NCBI GenBank assembly: GCA_041917975.1
Contig: JAYRWN010000383.1
Coordinates: 1-33,207, forward strand
Source of the DNA: JAYRWN01 sp041917975
Lineage (GTDB): Bacteria > Bacteroidota > Bacteroidia > Chitinophagales > Saprospiraceae
Direction: 5' to 3'
DNA: 33,207 nucleotides
Position numbers and translations under genes: made by a program. The stretch's first letter is position 1. Each line of letters starts with the position of its first letter. Below, piece after piece: positions 7,761 to 15,631 of this stretch. The notes under the pieces are model-generated. The model was not told the origin of the DNA. It worked only from the letters and a program-made list of their open reading frames with translations, and did no database searches.

Positions 7761-8287
7761 GATTTTTCTCCTACGAAGTAATCGTCTTTGTGCTTAAATA
7801 AGACGTTAAAGGTGGTTAAACTGCCATAAATTCTGGTAATATATTGCTGCAGTTCCACTTTTTCGGCATCCGTCAATTTTTCACTTGCATTGACGCGTTG
7901 TTCCATGACTCTCAGCCGGTCTCTTACCATGACTATTTTATGAAAAAAGACTTCAATTGGAATTTCTTTAGGTTTTAAGCTTTCATCATCCGGTTTTAAA
8001 ATCATTAATCCTTTGGCCCATTTATCTCCTAGCGGCACCAATTCTGTAATATCGGACCAAGCTTTTAGAATTTTTATCAATGATTTCTCAGCCTCAGTAA
8101 AAGTGACACTTTCCTCGGTTGGGATCGCTTCAATGATCGCCCATTGTTGATACTCTTTGCCAACCAATTTAATGCCGTGCTCGATGAAACAAACAGAATA
8201 AGCGGCCACATTCACTTTTACAACAACACCTGGGCCATACGCAGGATGATTTACTCTCGAACCTGGGCCTAAAATCTTAATATTCAT
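7757..8287 (-). CDS. Protein with Tudor/CarD-like N-terminus
   Basis: A 176-residue cytoplasmic protein of unknown function. The first 60 residues (GPGSRVNHPAYGPGVVVKVN...YSVCFIEHGIKLV) have the G-x-R-V-x-H-P-x-Y-G-x-G-V-V pattern of the small SH3/Tudor-like beta barrels found in CarD and at the C-terminus of UvrD/PcrA helicases, which bind RNA polymerase or nucleic acid. The remaining two thirds is predicted helical (KSLIKILKAWSDI; EVFFHKIVMVRDRLRVMEQRV; EKVELQQYITRIYGSLTTFN). It sits between the superoxide dismutase and the TlpA-like lipoprotein, 31 bases after the former and overlapping the latter by 4. A regulatory role is possible but not shown. Confidence 0.6.
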   Translation of the reverse strand: MNIKILGPGSRVNHPAYGPGVVVKVNVAAYSVCFIEHGIKLVGKEYQQWAIIEAIPTEESVTFTEAEKSLIKILKAWSDITELVPLGDKWAKGLMILKPDDESLKPKEIPIEVFFHKIVMVRDRLRVMEQRVNASEKLTDAEKVELQQYITRIYGSLTTFNVLFKHKDDYFVGEKS

Positions 8288-8318
8288 GGAATTATGAAAT
8301 TTATTTTATTTTTTTGAA

Positions 8319-9062
8319 TCACAGTGCTTCAAATCTAGATGAAACATAATCCCAATTAATTAGATCCCAGAATGCCTGTACATAATCCGCTCTGCGATTT
8401 TGATATTTTAGATAATAGGCATGTTCCCAAACATCCAGACCGATAATCGGAGTGCCTTTGATCTCTGATAAATCCATTAGAGGGTTATCCTGGTTAGGGG
8501 TTGATCCAATCTTTAATCTGCCTGATATATCCATAAACAACCATGCCCATCCGCTGCCAAACCTGTTTTTGGCTGCATCAGAAAATTGTATCCGCAGCGT
8601 TTCCGGAGAAGTCAAATCGCTAGTTATGGCTGCCATAAGCTTTTTACTAGGCTGGGTGCCTTTATTTGGGCCCATGACTTTCCAGAATAATTCATGGTTG
8701 TAATGACCGCCCGCATTGTTGCGCATTTTTGGGCTGTATTTAGAAACCATTCCTAGCAGACTTTCCAAACTAACCGTTTGAGAATTAACGCTTTCTGTAA
8801 TTAAAGCGTCAGATAGGTTCTTAGCATAACCAGCGGCGTGTTTTGTGTAATGGATTTCCATGGTCATTGCATCGATGACAGGCTCAAGGGAACTGTAAGT
8901 ATAGCCTAAAGGAGACTGGGTATATCCGATATAATTCGATTTGGTCAGGAGAGTATTGAAACCCTGTCTGTTGTGAAGATCCAGCTTTGGTTGTAATCCA
9001 ATGAGAACTGATCCTAGGCTGGCAGATTTGATAAATTTGCGACGCGAATCAGAATATTCCAT
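8319..9062 (-). CDS. Superoxide dismutase, Mn/Fe family, Tat-type signal
   Basis: Converts superoxide to hydrogen peroxide and oxygen. The metal ligands are all present: H71 (in MEIHYTKH), H123 (YNHELFW), D210 and H214 (GLDVWEHAYY). Gly at 118-119 (AGGHYNH) together with Gln191 (TPNQDNPL) matches the manganese-type arrangement; cambialistic use cannot be excluded. The N-terminus SRRKFIKSASLGSVLIGL (from residue 6) is a twin-arginine export signal, so the folded, metal-loaded enzyme is probably sent to the periplasm. It is the first gene of an operon with the Tudor-like protein and the TlpA-like lipoprotein, under a near-consensus promoter. Confidence 0.93.
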   Translation of the reverse strand: MEYSDSRRKFIKSASLGSVLIGLQPKLDLHNRQGFNTLLTKSNYIGYTQSPLGYTYSSLEPVIDAMTMEIHYTKHAAGYAKNLSDALITESVNSQTVSLESLLGMVSKYSPKMRNNAGGHYNHELFWKVMGPNKGTQPSKKLMAAITSDLTSPETLRIQFSDAAKNRFGSGWAWLFMDISGRLKIGSTPNQDNPLMDLSEIKGTPIIGLDVWEHAYYLKYQNRRADYVQAFWDLINWDYVSSRFEAL

Positions 9063-9075
9063 TTAGTTTAGTTTT

Positions 9076-9092
9076 TGTTCTTGAACAAGTTC
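9076..9092. promoter_or_regulatory. Nested inverted repeats in the SOD leader
   Basis: The bases GTTC-TT-GAAC-AA-GTTC form two overlapping inverted repeats (GTTC/GAAC and GAAC/GTTC) in the untranslated leader of the superoxide dismutase operon. A further GGAAC occurs on the minus strand at 9108-9104. They could be an operator or an RNA hairpin; no regulator is indicated. Confidence 0.3.
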
Positions 9093-9110
9093 CAGGAAGA
9101 AATGTTCCAC

Positions 9111-9140
9111 CAAAATTAACTTTAAGAAACTAAATGCCAA
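9111..9140 (-). promoter_or_regulatory. Promoter of the SOD operon
   Basis: Minus strand TTG (9140-9138), exactly 19 nt, then TAATTTTG (9118-9111), a full match to TAnnTTTG. Predicted leader of about 43 nt before the ATG at 9062, containing the inverted repeats. Confidence 0.65.
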
Positions 9141-9185
9141 GTTTTGTTCTTTAGTTATATTATCTATACGATCAAAAAAGTTACT

Positions 9186-10682
9186 ATGAATTATTTTAAC
9201 AGAGCAAAATTGATTCGACAGTTCTTTTTAATAGGTTATCTTATGATAGCCCACCACATAAACGGGCAGGTAGTTAGTATTGACCAATATATTAACCCGT
9301 TTAAAATTAAAAATCATGTATATTTTCTGGCTTCGGATGATTTGCAAGGCAGGAATACCGGTGAACCAGGGAATGCTATTGCGGCTGAATATATTTCCGC
9401 TCACTTTCGCAAAATAGGTTTAAAATATTTACCTGGAAAAGTAGACTATTACCAGGACATGGAAATGTCTATGGCCAAGCCAGGCCAAGGTCAAATAAAA
9501 ATGCTTGATCAAGAACTCAAGCAAAATGAAGGTTTTTTATGTCTGAACGGTGTTAGGGAAGATTTTGTGGCTCCCGCGGTGTTTCTTGGCTTTGGTGATA
9601 CCGACTCTCTTTACCGGATGGAAACGGTTAAAGACAAAGTAATTGTAGTTTGGCTTGGAGCTGAAAATGATCGAAATCTTTATAAAGCATTAGGACTTTC
9701 ATCCACTAAAAGAAGATGGGCGCAAATAGCACGAGCCAAAGCCCTAATCGAAGTATACAATATGAATATGCCCTGGGGCGTGTTAAAAAATTTTCTTAGC
9801 CAAGCTAGATTGGTTTCCGGAAGTCGGGATAACACCATTTTTCATGGTTTGGTAAATTTTTCTGAAAACGACCATCGCAGTCAAATAAAAGAAATCAGCA
9901 ATAAACAGATTGAAGTTAATCATACGGGGATGGATACCCAGCCTGTTGTAGCCCAGAATATTGTGGGTATGATAAACGGGACTGATTCAATATTGAAGGA
10001 TCAATATATTCTATTATCTGCCCATTTTGACCATGTGGGCGTTAAGAAAGGCACCCCAGCTGGTCAGGACAGTATCTATAATGGCACGAGGGACAATGCC
10101 ATCGGTACAGCTGCAATCCTTGCTGCGGCAGAATACTTTAATTCTCACCCTACAAAAAGAAGTATAATTTTCGCGGCATGGAATGGGGAAGAAAAAGGAC
10201 TATTAGGCAGTAAACATTTTGTTGAAAATCCTTTAATTCCATTGCACCAAATACGTTTTAACCTAAATATTGATAACGCCGGGTATAATGACACCAGCCT
10301 GATAAGTGTAATCGGATTAGAGAGAACCGGTGCGTCTCAAGACATTGAAAAAGCTTGCCAGCTTGTGAGACTGCGCGTAGAAGGAGACCCTGCTCCAGAA
10401 CAAAACCTTTTTGATCGCTCAGATAATGTAAATTTTGCCAACATTGGTATTCCTGCACCGACTTTTTCATTAGGTTTTACTTCATTTGATCAGGAGATAA
10501 GTCGTTTTTACCATCAAACTGCTGACAATCCGGATAGTGTTGACTACAGTTATTTAAACCGTTATTGGACTGCTTATATTCTTACGGCCGAGTCTCTCGG
10601 TAATCGTACTGAAAATCCCAGATGGAAGCAAGGGGATAAATATGAACCTTCTGCCAAAACGTTGTATGGATCAGGGTATTGA
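9186..10682 (+). CDS. M28 family zinc aminopeptidase, secreted
   Basis: A 498-residue exported peptidase. It starts at ATG 9186 (the frame opens 42 bases earlier at a TTG) with a signal peptide rich in Leu/Ile ending near INGQ. The following FLASDDLQGRNTGEPGNAIA segment is typical of secreted M28 peptidases, which remove N-terminal residues from peptides. The zinc ligands are visible in order: SAHFDH (His, Asp), GTRDNAIG (bridging Asp), WNGEEKG (catalytic and metal Glu), NIDNAG (Asp) and FYHQTADN (His). A protease-associated-like insert lies before the catalytic part. It probably feeds peptide scavenging. The stop codon directly abuts the opposite mnmD stop with no bases between. Confidence 0.9.
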   Translation: MNYFNRAKLIRQFFLIGYLMIAHHINGQVVSIDQYINPFKIKNHVYFLASDDLQGRNTGEPGNAIAAEYISAHFRKIGLKYLPGKVDYYQDMEMSMAKPGQGQIKMLDQELKQNEGFLCLNGVREDFVAPAVFLGFGDTDSLYRMETVKDKVIVVWLGAENDRNLYKALGLSSTKRRWAQIARAKALIEVYNMNMPWGVLKNFLSQARLVSGSRDNTIFHGLVNFSENDHRSQIKEISNKQIEVNHTGMDTQPVVAQNIVGMINGTDSILKDQYILLSAHFDHVGVKKGTPAGQDSIYNGTRDNAIGTAAILAAAEYFNSHPTKRSIIFAAWNGEEKGLLGSKHFVENPLIPLHQIRFNLNIDNAGYNDTSLISVIGLERTGASQDIEKACQLVRLRVEGDPAPEQNLFDRSDNVNFANIGIPAPTFSLGFTSFDQEISRFYHQTADNPDSVDYSYLNRYWTAYILTAESLGNRTENPRWKQGDKYEPSAKTLYGSGY

Positions 10683-11384
10683 TTAAAGTTTGATTGCTCT
10701 TAAAATTTCCCTTTTACCTGGTGGACCAGGGTGTTTTTCTATTTTGAAATTTAGCTCTTTTAAGACTCGGCGAAAGTGCCCTTGTACACAGTAAGTGACC
10801 AGGGTGCCACCTGTTTTCATAACATTTGAAACTTTAGAAACTGTATCTAATGACCACATATCCTTTTGAATATAAGGCGAAAATGCGTCGTAATAAACAA
10901 GGTCGATGTTTTGGAGCGAGTTAAAATTATCTAAGACTAAATCCAGATTTAACTTTGTGAAGCGAAAACAAGGATGTATAGAATGTTGATGTTCCCAGGA
11001 TGAAAGATGGAGTTGACTCCATAATTGTCCTTCTTCTTCAGATTGAGCAGATACCCGAATAAAATCACTGGCAAGTTGATCAGATAAAGGATGTTTGTCA
11101 ATGGTCGAGTAATTGATAAATGCTTGATTTTTAATTGAATATATTGCGGTAATTAATGCATTCATCCCTGTTCCAAAGCCTATTTCCAATACATTCAGAG
11201 GTGCTAAAGGAGCCAATGTCCTAAGGCCATACTTAAGAAATATCCATTCACTTTCGGTTCTGGCACCAAAAATGCTATGAAAAGAGGCAGAATAATGGTT
11301 GGAATAAATCGTATAAGAACCGTCTTTAGTCGGTTGTATCTCTAATAAATCAGGAAGTGCTGGATTAGGCGGCAGCAGGGGCAA
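10683..11384 (-). CDS. mnmD: tRNA mnm5s2U34 methyltransferase MnmD
   Basis: Catalyses the last S-adenosylmethionine-dependent methylation that makes 5-methylaminomethyl-2-thiouridine at the wobble base of tRNAs. This is the stand-alone equivalent of the N-terminal half of E. coli MnmC, without the FAD oxidase half, as usual in Bacteroidota. The 233 residues include KDGSYTIYSNHYSASFHSIFGARTES, the SAM motif VLEIGFGTGMNALI, and LVYYDAFSPYIQKDMWS, which holds the DAFSP motif of the family. The start is uncertain: TTG at 11384 overlaps the upstream gene by 20 bases, and no ATG is available before the conserved part. It lies downstream of the bacilliredoxin-like gene and is likely co-transcribed with it. 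Confidence 0.88.
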   Translation of the reverse strand: MPLLPPNPALPDLLEIQPTKDGSYTIYSNHYSASFHSIFGARTESEWIFLKYGLRTLAPLAPLNVLEIGFGTGMNALITAIYSIKNQAFINYSTIDKHPLSDQLASDFIRVSAQSEEEGQLWSQLHLSSWEHQHSIHPCFRFTKLNLDLVLDNFNSLQNIDLVYYDAFSPYIQKDMWSLDTVSKVSNVMKTGGTLVTYCVQGHFRRVLKELNFKIEKHPGPPGKREILRAIKL

Positions 11385-11709
11385 GGCTGTAATTCTCCGA
11401 AACAGAGGTTTCGATAACTAATTCACACTTGAACCTGCCTAAAGAAAGAACCAGCGCTGGGGGGCGTTGATCAACGAGATTAAGCCTTTTGTACATTTGT
11501 TGAACCAAGGCTGGGTACTTAAGGCCATCTAAATAATAAGTTCTTAAGTGGCTTGATAAAGATTTACTTTGCACCTCAATTTTTCTCATCCGCTCATTGC
11601 TGGAAGCCTCGAAACGGTTGTGAACAAAAACTAAAATTGGTCTGTCGTATGATTCCTGGATTAGTTGGTCAAGAAGATGGTCATGCATTAAATGAATCCA
11701 CAAAATCAT
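11365..11709 (-). CDS. Bacilliredoxin (YtxJ/BrxC)-like protein lacking the cysteine
   Basis: A protein of up to 114 residues whose order of motifs matches monothiol bacilliredoxins: a leading helix (LLDQLIQES), strand RPILVFVHNRF, then YYLDGLKYPALVQQMYKRLNLVDQRPPALVLSLGRFKCELV. Bacillus YtxJ shows the same scheme with FLKHSTTC at the active site and a proline loop (ESPQ) in place of QRPPA. Here Glu34 occupies the cysteine position, so de-bacillithiolation is not possible. The start is either Met1 (11709) or Met8 (11688). It lies between a tiny lipoprotein gene and mnmD on the same strand. The family call is from remembered pattern, not a search; a different thioredoxin-fold family is possible. 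Confidence 0.5.
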   Translation of the reverse strand: MILWIHLMHDHLLDQLIQESYDRPILVFVHNRFEASSNERMRKIEVQSKSLSSHLRTYYLDGLKYPALVQQMYKRLNLVDQRPPALVLSLGRFKCELVIETSVSENYSLAPAAA

Positions 11710-11720
11710 ATCCTTGAATT

Positions 11721-11873
11721 TTAGAAATTTATTAAATCAAAGACCATGCTGATAATTTTACCTACGGGCACATCCAATGAGAAATCTGATGGACAACCTA
11801 CACCACGATTGCAGCTAGATAAAAATAACATGGCTGATGCAAAAACAGCAAAATATTTGATTTCTTTTTTCAT
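11721..11873 (-). CDS. Small lipoprotein, 50 residues
   Basis: A short frame from ATG 11873 to TAA 11721. It reads MKKEIKYFAVFASAM, then LFLSSC as a clean lipobox (Cys21), then a 29-residue mature part with a second cysteine (Cys27, GVGCPSDFS) and a hydrophobic end (SMVFDLINF). Charged start, hydrophobic core and lipobox together are hard to explain by chance in such a short frame. It ends 11 bases before the bacilliredoxin-like gene on the same strand and diverges from mpl, filling most of what would otherwise be a 271-base gap. The function is unknown; the mature peptide would sit in the inner or outer membrane. Confidence 0.65.
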   Translation of the reverse strand: MKKEIKYFAVFASAMLFLSSCNRGVGCPSDFSLDVPVGKIISMVFDLINF

Positions 11874-11980
11874 CACTTTTAAATGTTTTTGATAAAATTA
11901 CTTTTTAACAATATTTGTACCACATTTAAAACGAAGGTACTGAATATTTAGTATTCTCTAAACGTATATATTATTATTCT

Positions 11981-13330
11981 ATGCGTATTCATTTAATTTC
12001 TATAGGAGGAAGTGTGATGCACAACCTTGCTTTGGCTTTGGCAAAAAATCATCAAATCAGTGGCTCAGATGATGAGATTTATGAACCGGCCTTGTCCAGA
12101 CTAAAGAACCTAAACCTTCTACCGGAAAACATAGGATGGGATGCCGATCGAATTACCCCTGGTCTGGATGCAGTGGTATTGGGTATGCATGCCCGCAAAG
12201 ACAATCCCGAGTTATTAAAAGCACAAGAGCTAAATTTGCCCATATTCTCTTTTCCGGAGTGGATATACAAAGAGAGTGTGCAAAAGAAGAGGGTCGTCAT
12301 TGCCGGAAGCCATGGAAAAACTACCACAACATCAATGATTCTGTTTGTTTTGAAAAACTTGGGTAGAGACATGGACTATCTGGTTGGGGCTAAAATAGAG
12401 GGGTTTGATGAGATGGTACGACTTTCAGAAGCACCTTTACTGATTGTGGAGGGTGATGAATACCCAGCTTCTGTGATCACCATGGAACCCAAATTTATCT
12501 ACTTTAAACCCCATATAGCTGTAATAACAGGTATCGCATGGGACCATATGAATGTCTTTAATACATTCGAGTCATATAAGCAGCAATTCAGTAAGTTAAT
12601 CGCTGCAGTTGAACCAGGGGGCTATTTAATCTACTACCAAGAAGATCCATACATCGTTGACCTTTTAGTGCGCGATGATATTAATTATTTACCTTATTCT
12701 CAGATGCCGGTTAAAAAAAATGATCAATATTGGGAAATCCTGGACACTGGAGAAATCGCCCATCAAATTCAAGTGTTTGGAGAACACAACCTTCAGAACA
12801 TCCAAGCTGCATGGGAAGTCTGTAAACTTTTAGGGGTCCGCGAGGATGATTTTTTCAGGGAGATTTCCATGTTTACCGGTGCTGCAAAACGATTACAACT
12901 ACTTAAAGAAAAAGGTCATTCAAAAATGTATTTAGATTTTGCTCATGCTCCTTCAAAAGCCAAAGCCACTGTGGCAGCCATAAGAAGCCGTTTTCCTCAA
13001 CACAGGCTTATAGCATGTTTGGAGCTGCATACATTTTCTAGCCTAAATATCAACTTTTTACCACAATATGCTGGGTGTTTTGAACTAGCAGATCAAGCGA
13101 TTGTCTTTTTTCAGGAACATACTTTGACCATGAAAAAATTGCCCGCTTTAAGTGATGAACAAGTCAAAAATTGTTTTGGAGAAAATGACCTTATAATTTC
13201 ACATGATCCAAAAAACTTAACAGATCTATTGGCCAGGTTAACCGGCCCAAACACCATTTATCTCATGATGACTTCCGGAACTTTTGGGGGATTAGATCTT
13301 GCCTCACTCGCAGATCGTGTGATAAGATAA
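11981..13330 (+). CDS. mpl: Murein tripeptide ligase Mpl (Mur ligase family)
   Basis: Joins the recycled tripeptide L-Ala-gamma-D-Glu-meso-diaminopimelate to UDP-N-acetylmuramate using ATP, returning wall fragments to peptidoglycan synthesis. The 449 residues start MRIHLISIGGSVMHNLALAL (the nucleotide-binding N-terminal domain that distinguishes Mpl/MurC). Next comes GSHGKTTTTSM (109-119, the ATP P-loop), EGDEYPAS, and AWDHMNVF with the Mur ligase central motif. The C-terminal domain holds DFAHAPSKAKATVAAIR, where the usual DDYAHHP motif of MurC is changed in the Mpl manner. No overlap with pdhB, 78 bases downstream. The identification against MurC rests on the N-terminal and DFAHAP forms. 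Confidence 0.9.
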   Translation: MRIHLISIGGSVMHNLALALAKNHQISGSDDEIYEPALSRLKNLNLLPENIGWDADRITPGLDAVVLGMHARKDNPELLKAQELNLPIFSFPEWIYKESVQKKRVVIAGSHGKTTTTSMILFVLKNLGRDMDYLVGAKIEGFDEMVRLSEAPLLIVEGDEYPASVITMEPKFIYFKPHIAVITGIAWDHMNVFNTFESYKQQFSKLIAAVEPGGYLIYYQEDPYIVDLLVRDDINYLPYSQMPVKKNDQYWEILDTGEIAHQIQVFGEHNLQNIQAAWEVCKLLGVREDDFFREISMFTGAAKRLQLLKEKGHSKMYLDFAHAPSKAKATVAAIRSRFPQHRLIACLELHTFSSLNINFLPQYAGCFELADQAIVFFQEHTLTMKKLPALSDEQVKNCFGENDLIISHDPKNLTDLLARLTGPNTIYLMMTSGTFGGLDLASLADRVIR

Positions 13331-13366
13331 TTAAAACAATTTGATGCAGTCAATAGTTAATTAGCA

Positions 13367-13374
13367 TACTTTTG
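13367..13374 (+). promoter_or_regulatory. -7 element upstream of pdhB
   Basis: TACTTTTG is a perfect TAnnTTTG, 34 bases before the pdhB ATG. A TTTG at 13340-13343 lies upstream, but the 23-nt spacing is longer than the usual 19-21, so the -33 assignment is doubtful. Confidence 0.45.
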
Positions 13375-13408
13375 CATCTATTTTTTAAGCGAAATCTATT
13401 AAGTATCT

Positions 13409-14395
13409 ATGTCAAGGATCATCACATTAAGGCAAGCATTAGGAGAAGCCATGTCCGAAGAAATGCGCAGGGATAAAAATGTGTTTTTGATGGGAGAGGA
13501 AGTTGCCGAGTACGATGGAGCATACAAAGTTAGTAAAGGTATGTTGGAAGAATTCGGCCCTCAGCGTGTCATTGATACACCTATTGCGGAATTAGGCTTT
13601 ACTGGAATTGGGGTAGGAGCTGCTATGAACGGGTTGCGACCGATTGTCGAGTTTATGACCTGGAATTTCGCTATTCTGGCTTTCGATCAAATTGTGAACA
13701 ATGCTGCTAAAACTTTAAGCCAATCCGGCGGTCAGTTTAATTGCCCGATTGTTTTTAGAGGGCCTTCAGGAGCAGCCGGACAATTAGCCCAACAGCATAG
13801 TCAAACATTTGAATCTTGGATGGCGAATATCCCAGGAGTTAAAGTTATATCATGTATTGACCCGGCTGATGCCAAAGGCCTGTTAAAATCAGCCATAAGG
13901 GATGATGACCCGGTGTGTATGTTCGAATCTGAAATTATGTATGGCCGGAAAGGTGAAGTGCCAGAGGGCGAATATCTGGTTCCCATTGGCCAAGCTGCTG
14001 TAAGGAGGACTGGAACCGATATTACTTTAGTTTCTTTTAATAAAATGACCTTAGTCTGTGAAGAAGCCGCTGACGCATTGGCTAAAGAAGGTATATCCGC
14101 GGAAGTTATAGATTTAAGGACCATTCGCCCCCTGGATTTTCAAACTATTGTGAAGTCAGTGAAGAAAACGAATCGACTGGTGGTGGTGGATGAATCCTGG
14201 CCATATGGGGGAATATCCGCAGAAATCGCTTATGAAATCCAGAAATATGCTTTTGACTATTTAGATGCTCCGATATTAAGAGTTAATTCAGCTGATACCT
14301 CATTGCCTTATTCTGCAGTATTTGTTGATGAATATCTACCCAACGCGGAAAAAGTTATAAAAGCTGTCAAGTCAGTCACTTACGCTAAAGTTTAA
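13409..14395 (+). CDS. pdhB: Pyruvate (2-oxoacid) dehydrogenase E1 beta subunit
   Basis: The beta half of the thiamine-diphosphate E1 component, which decarboxylates a 2-oxoacid and passes the acyl group to lipoyl-E2. The 328 residues are the normal length. Visible segments are the N-terminal ITLRQALGEAMSEEMRRD and VFLMGEEVAEYDGAYKVSKGM, GPQRVIDTPIAELGFTGIGVGAAMNGLRPIVEFM in the thiamine-binding domain, and the C-terminal transketolase domain with VSFNKMTLVCEEAADAL and VVVDESWPYGG. The alpha subunit and E2 are not adjacent here, as is frequent in Bacteroidota. LipB in this window would lipoylate its E2 partner. A branched-chain 2-oxoacid subunit is a possible alternative but less likely from these sequences. 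Confidence 0.9.
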   Translation: MSRIITLRQALGEAMSEEMRRDKNVFLMGEEVAEYDGAYKVSKGMLEEFGPQRVIDTPIAELGFTGIGVGAAMNGLRPIVEFMTWNFAILAFDQIVNNAAKTLSQSGGQFNCPIVFRGPSGAAGQLAQQHSQTFESWMANIPGVKVISCIDPADAKGLLKSAIRDDDPVCMFESEIMYGRKGEVPEGEYLVPIGQAAVRRTGTDITLVSFNKMTLVCEEAADALAKEGISAEVIDLRTIRPLDFQTIVKSVKKTNRLVVVDESWPYGGISAEIAYEIQKYAFDYLDAPILRVNSADTSLPYSAVFVDEYLPNAEKVIKAVKSVTYAKV

Positions 14396-14405
14396 ATCAG
14401 GACTG

Positions 14406-15503
14406 TTACACATTAAATCTAAAGTGCATGATATCCCCATCATGGACTATGTATTCTTTGCCTTCCACAGACATTTTGCCGGCTTCTTTTACGCTAGCTT
14501 CGTTTTTATATTGCAGATAATCAACATATTTTATGACTTCTGCCCGGATGAAACCTTTTTCAAAATCGGAATGAATTTCGCTAGCAGCCTGGGGAGCTTT
14601 GGTGTTCCGGCGGATTGTCCAAGCCCTGACTTCCTTTTCTCCAGCGGTAAAATACGTGATAAGGTCTAATAATTTATAAGAAGAACTTATTAATTTATTC
14701 ACTCCTGGGGCATCCAGACCTAGTTCTTCAGCAAAAGCTTTGCGGTCTTCGTGGCTTTCAAGTTCGGCTATTTCCGCTTCTATCCCGGCGCAGACAAACA
14801 TTATTTCAGCCTTCTCACTTTTAACTGACTCGGTAAATTCCTTGGTAAATCGATTCCCGGAGATTACCGATGCTTCGTCCACGTTACAGACATATAGGAT
14901 GGGTTTGGCGGTAAGTAGCAGTGATTCTTTCAAAAAAGACTTACCCTCTTCATCCAATTGAATAAGGCGAGCACATTTACCTGCTTCAAGCTCTTTGAGG
15001 ATCAGTTCCCCTTGTTCAACACTTTTAATGTCATCTTTAGATCCAGATTTAGCTTGTTTTTTTAATTTGTCCAGGCGCTTTTCCATAGTTTCCATGTCTT
15101 TTAACACCAGTTCCAAATCAATAATCTCTTTATCTCTGATTGGATCTACCGAGCCTTCCACATGGACAATGTTATCATCTTCAAAGCAACGAACGACATG
15201 GATTATAGCATCAACTTCTCTAATGTTGGCCAGGAATTGATTACCTAATCCTTCACCCTTGCTTGCCCCTTTGATAAGCCCTGCAATATCCACAATTTCA
15301 ATGGTCGTGGGTACAATCCTTTGTGGGTTGACTAATTTAGCGAGTTCATCCAGGCGAGGATCCGGCACGCTGATGACCCCTATGTTTGGGTCCTTGGTGG
15401 CAAAAGGGTAGTTAGCCGCCAATGCTTTGGCAGAAGTTAAGGCATTAAATAAAGTGGATTTACCTACATTAGGTAATCCGACAATTCCACATCTGAGTCC
15501 CAT
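14406..15503 (-). CDS. ychF: Redox-regulated ATPase YchF
   Basis: An OBG-family P-loop NTPase associated with ribosomes and proposed to limit the response to oxidative stress. It prefers ATP because the guanine-specific NKxD motif is changed, here to NVDE (in YVCNVDEAS). The 365-residue length is standard. It begins MGLRCGIVGLPNVGKSTLFNALT (G1 at residues 9-16), has DIAGLIKGASKGEGLGNQFLANIREVDAIIHVVRCF (G3 and switch region), a long coiled-coil insert, and the C-terminal TGS domain (WTIRRNTKAPQAASEIHSDFEKGFIRAEVIKY). It converges on pdhB with only 10 bases between stops. Upstream lies one of the best promoters in the window. Confidence 0.95.
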   Translation of the reverse strand: MGLRCGIVGLPNVGKSTLFNALTSAKALAANYPFATKDPNIGVISVPDPRLDELAKLVNPQRIVPTTIEIVDIAGLIKGASKGEGLGNQFLANIREVDAIIHVVRCFEDDNIVHVEGSVDPIRDKEIIDLELVLKDMETMEKRLDKLKKQAKSGSKDDIKSVEQGELILKELEAGKCARLIQLDEEGKSFLKESLLLTAKPILYVCNVDEASVISGNRFTKEFTESVKSEKAEIMFVCAGIEAEIAELESHEDRKAFAEELGLDAPGVNKLISSSYKLLDLITYFTAGEKEVRAWTIRRNTKAPQAASEIHSDFEKGFIRAEVIKYVDYLQYKNEASVKEAGKMSVEGKEYIVHDGDIMHFRFNV

Positions 15504-15529
15504 CGAAGCGTTTATTTATATTTTGGGCG

Positions 15530-15560
15530 CAAAGATAAGAGGATATAGAGGGGAGCCAAA
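15530..15560 (-). promoter_or_regulatory. Promoter of ychF
   Basis: Minus strand TTTG (15560-15557), exactly 19 nt, TATCTTTG (15537-15530): full consensus. The predicted leader is about 22 nt before the ATG at 15503. Confidence 0.65.
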
Positions 15561-15631
15561 TTCTTTTTTACTAGCACGGATTTTGTTAAACGATGTATGG
15601 TAGGTAATGTTACTTCTGACAAAGGCAGCCC

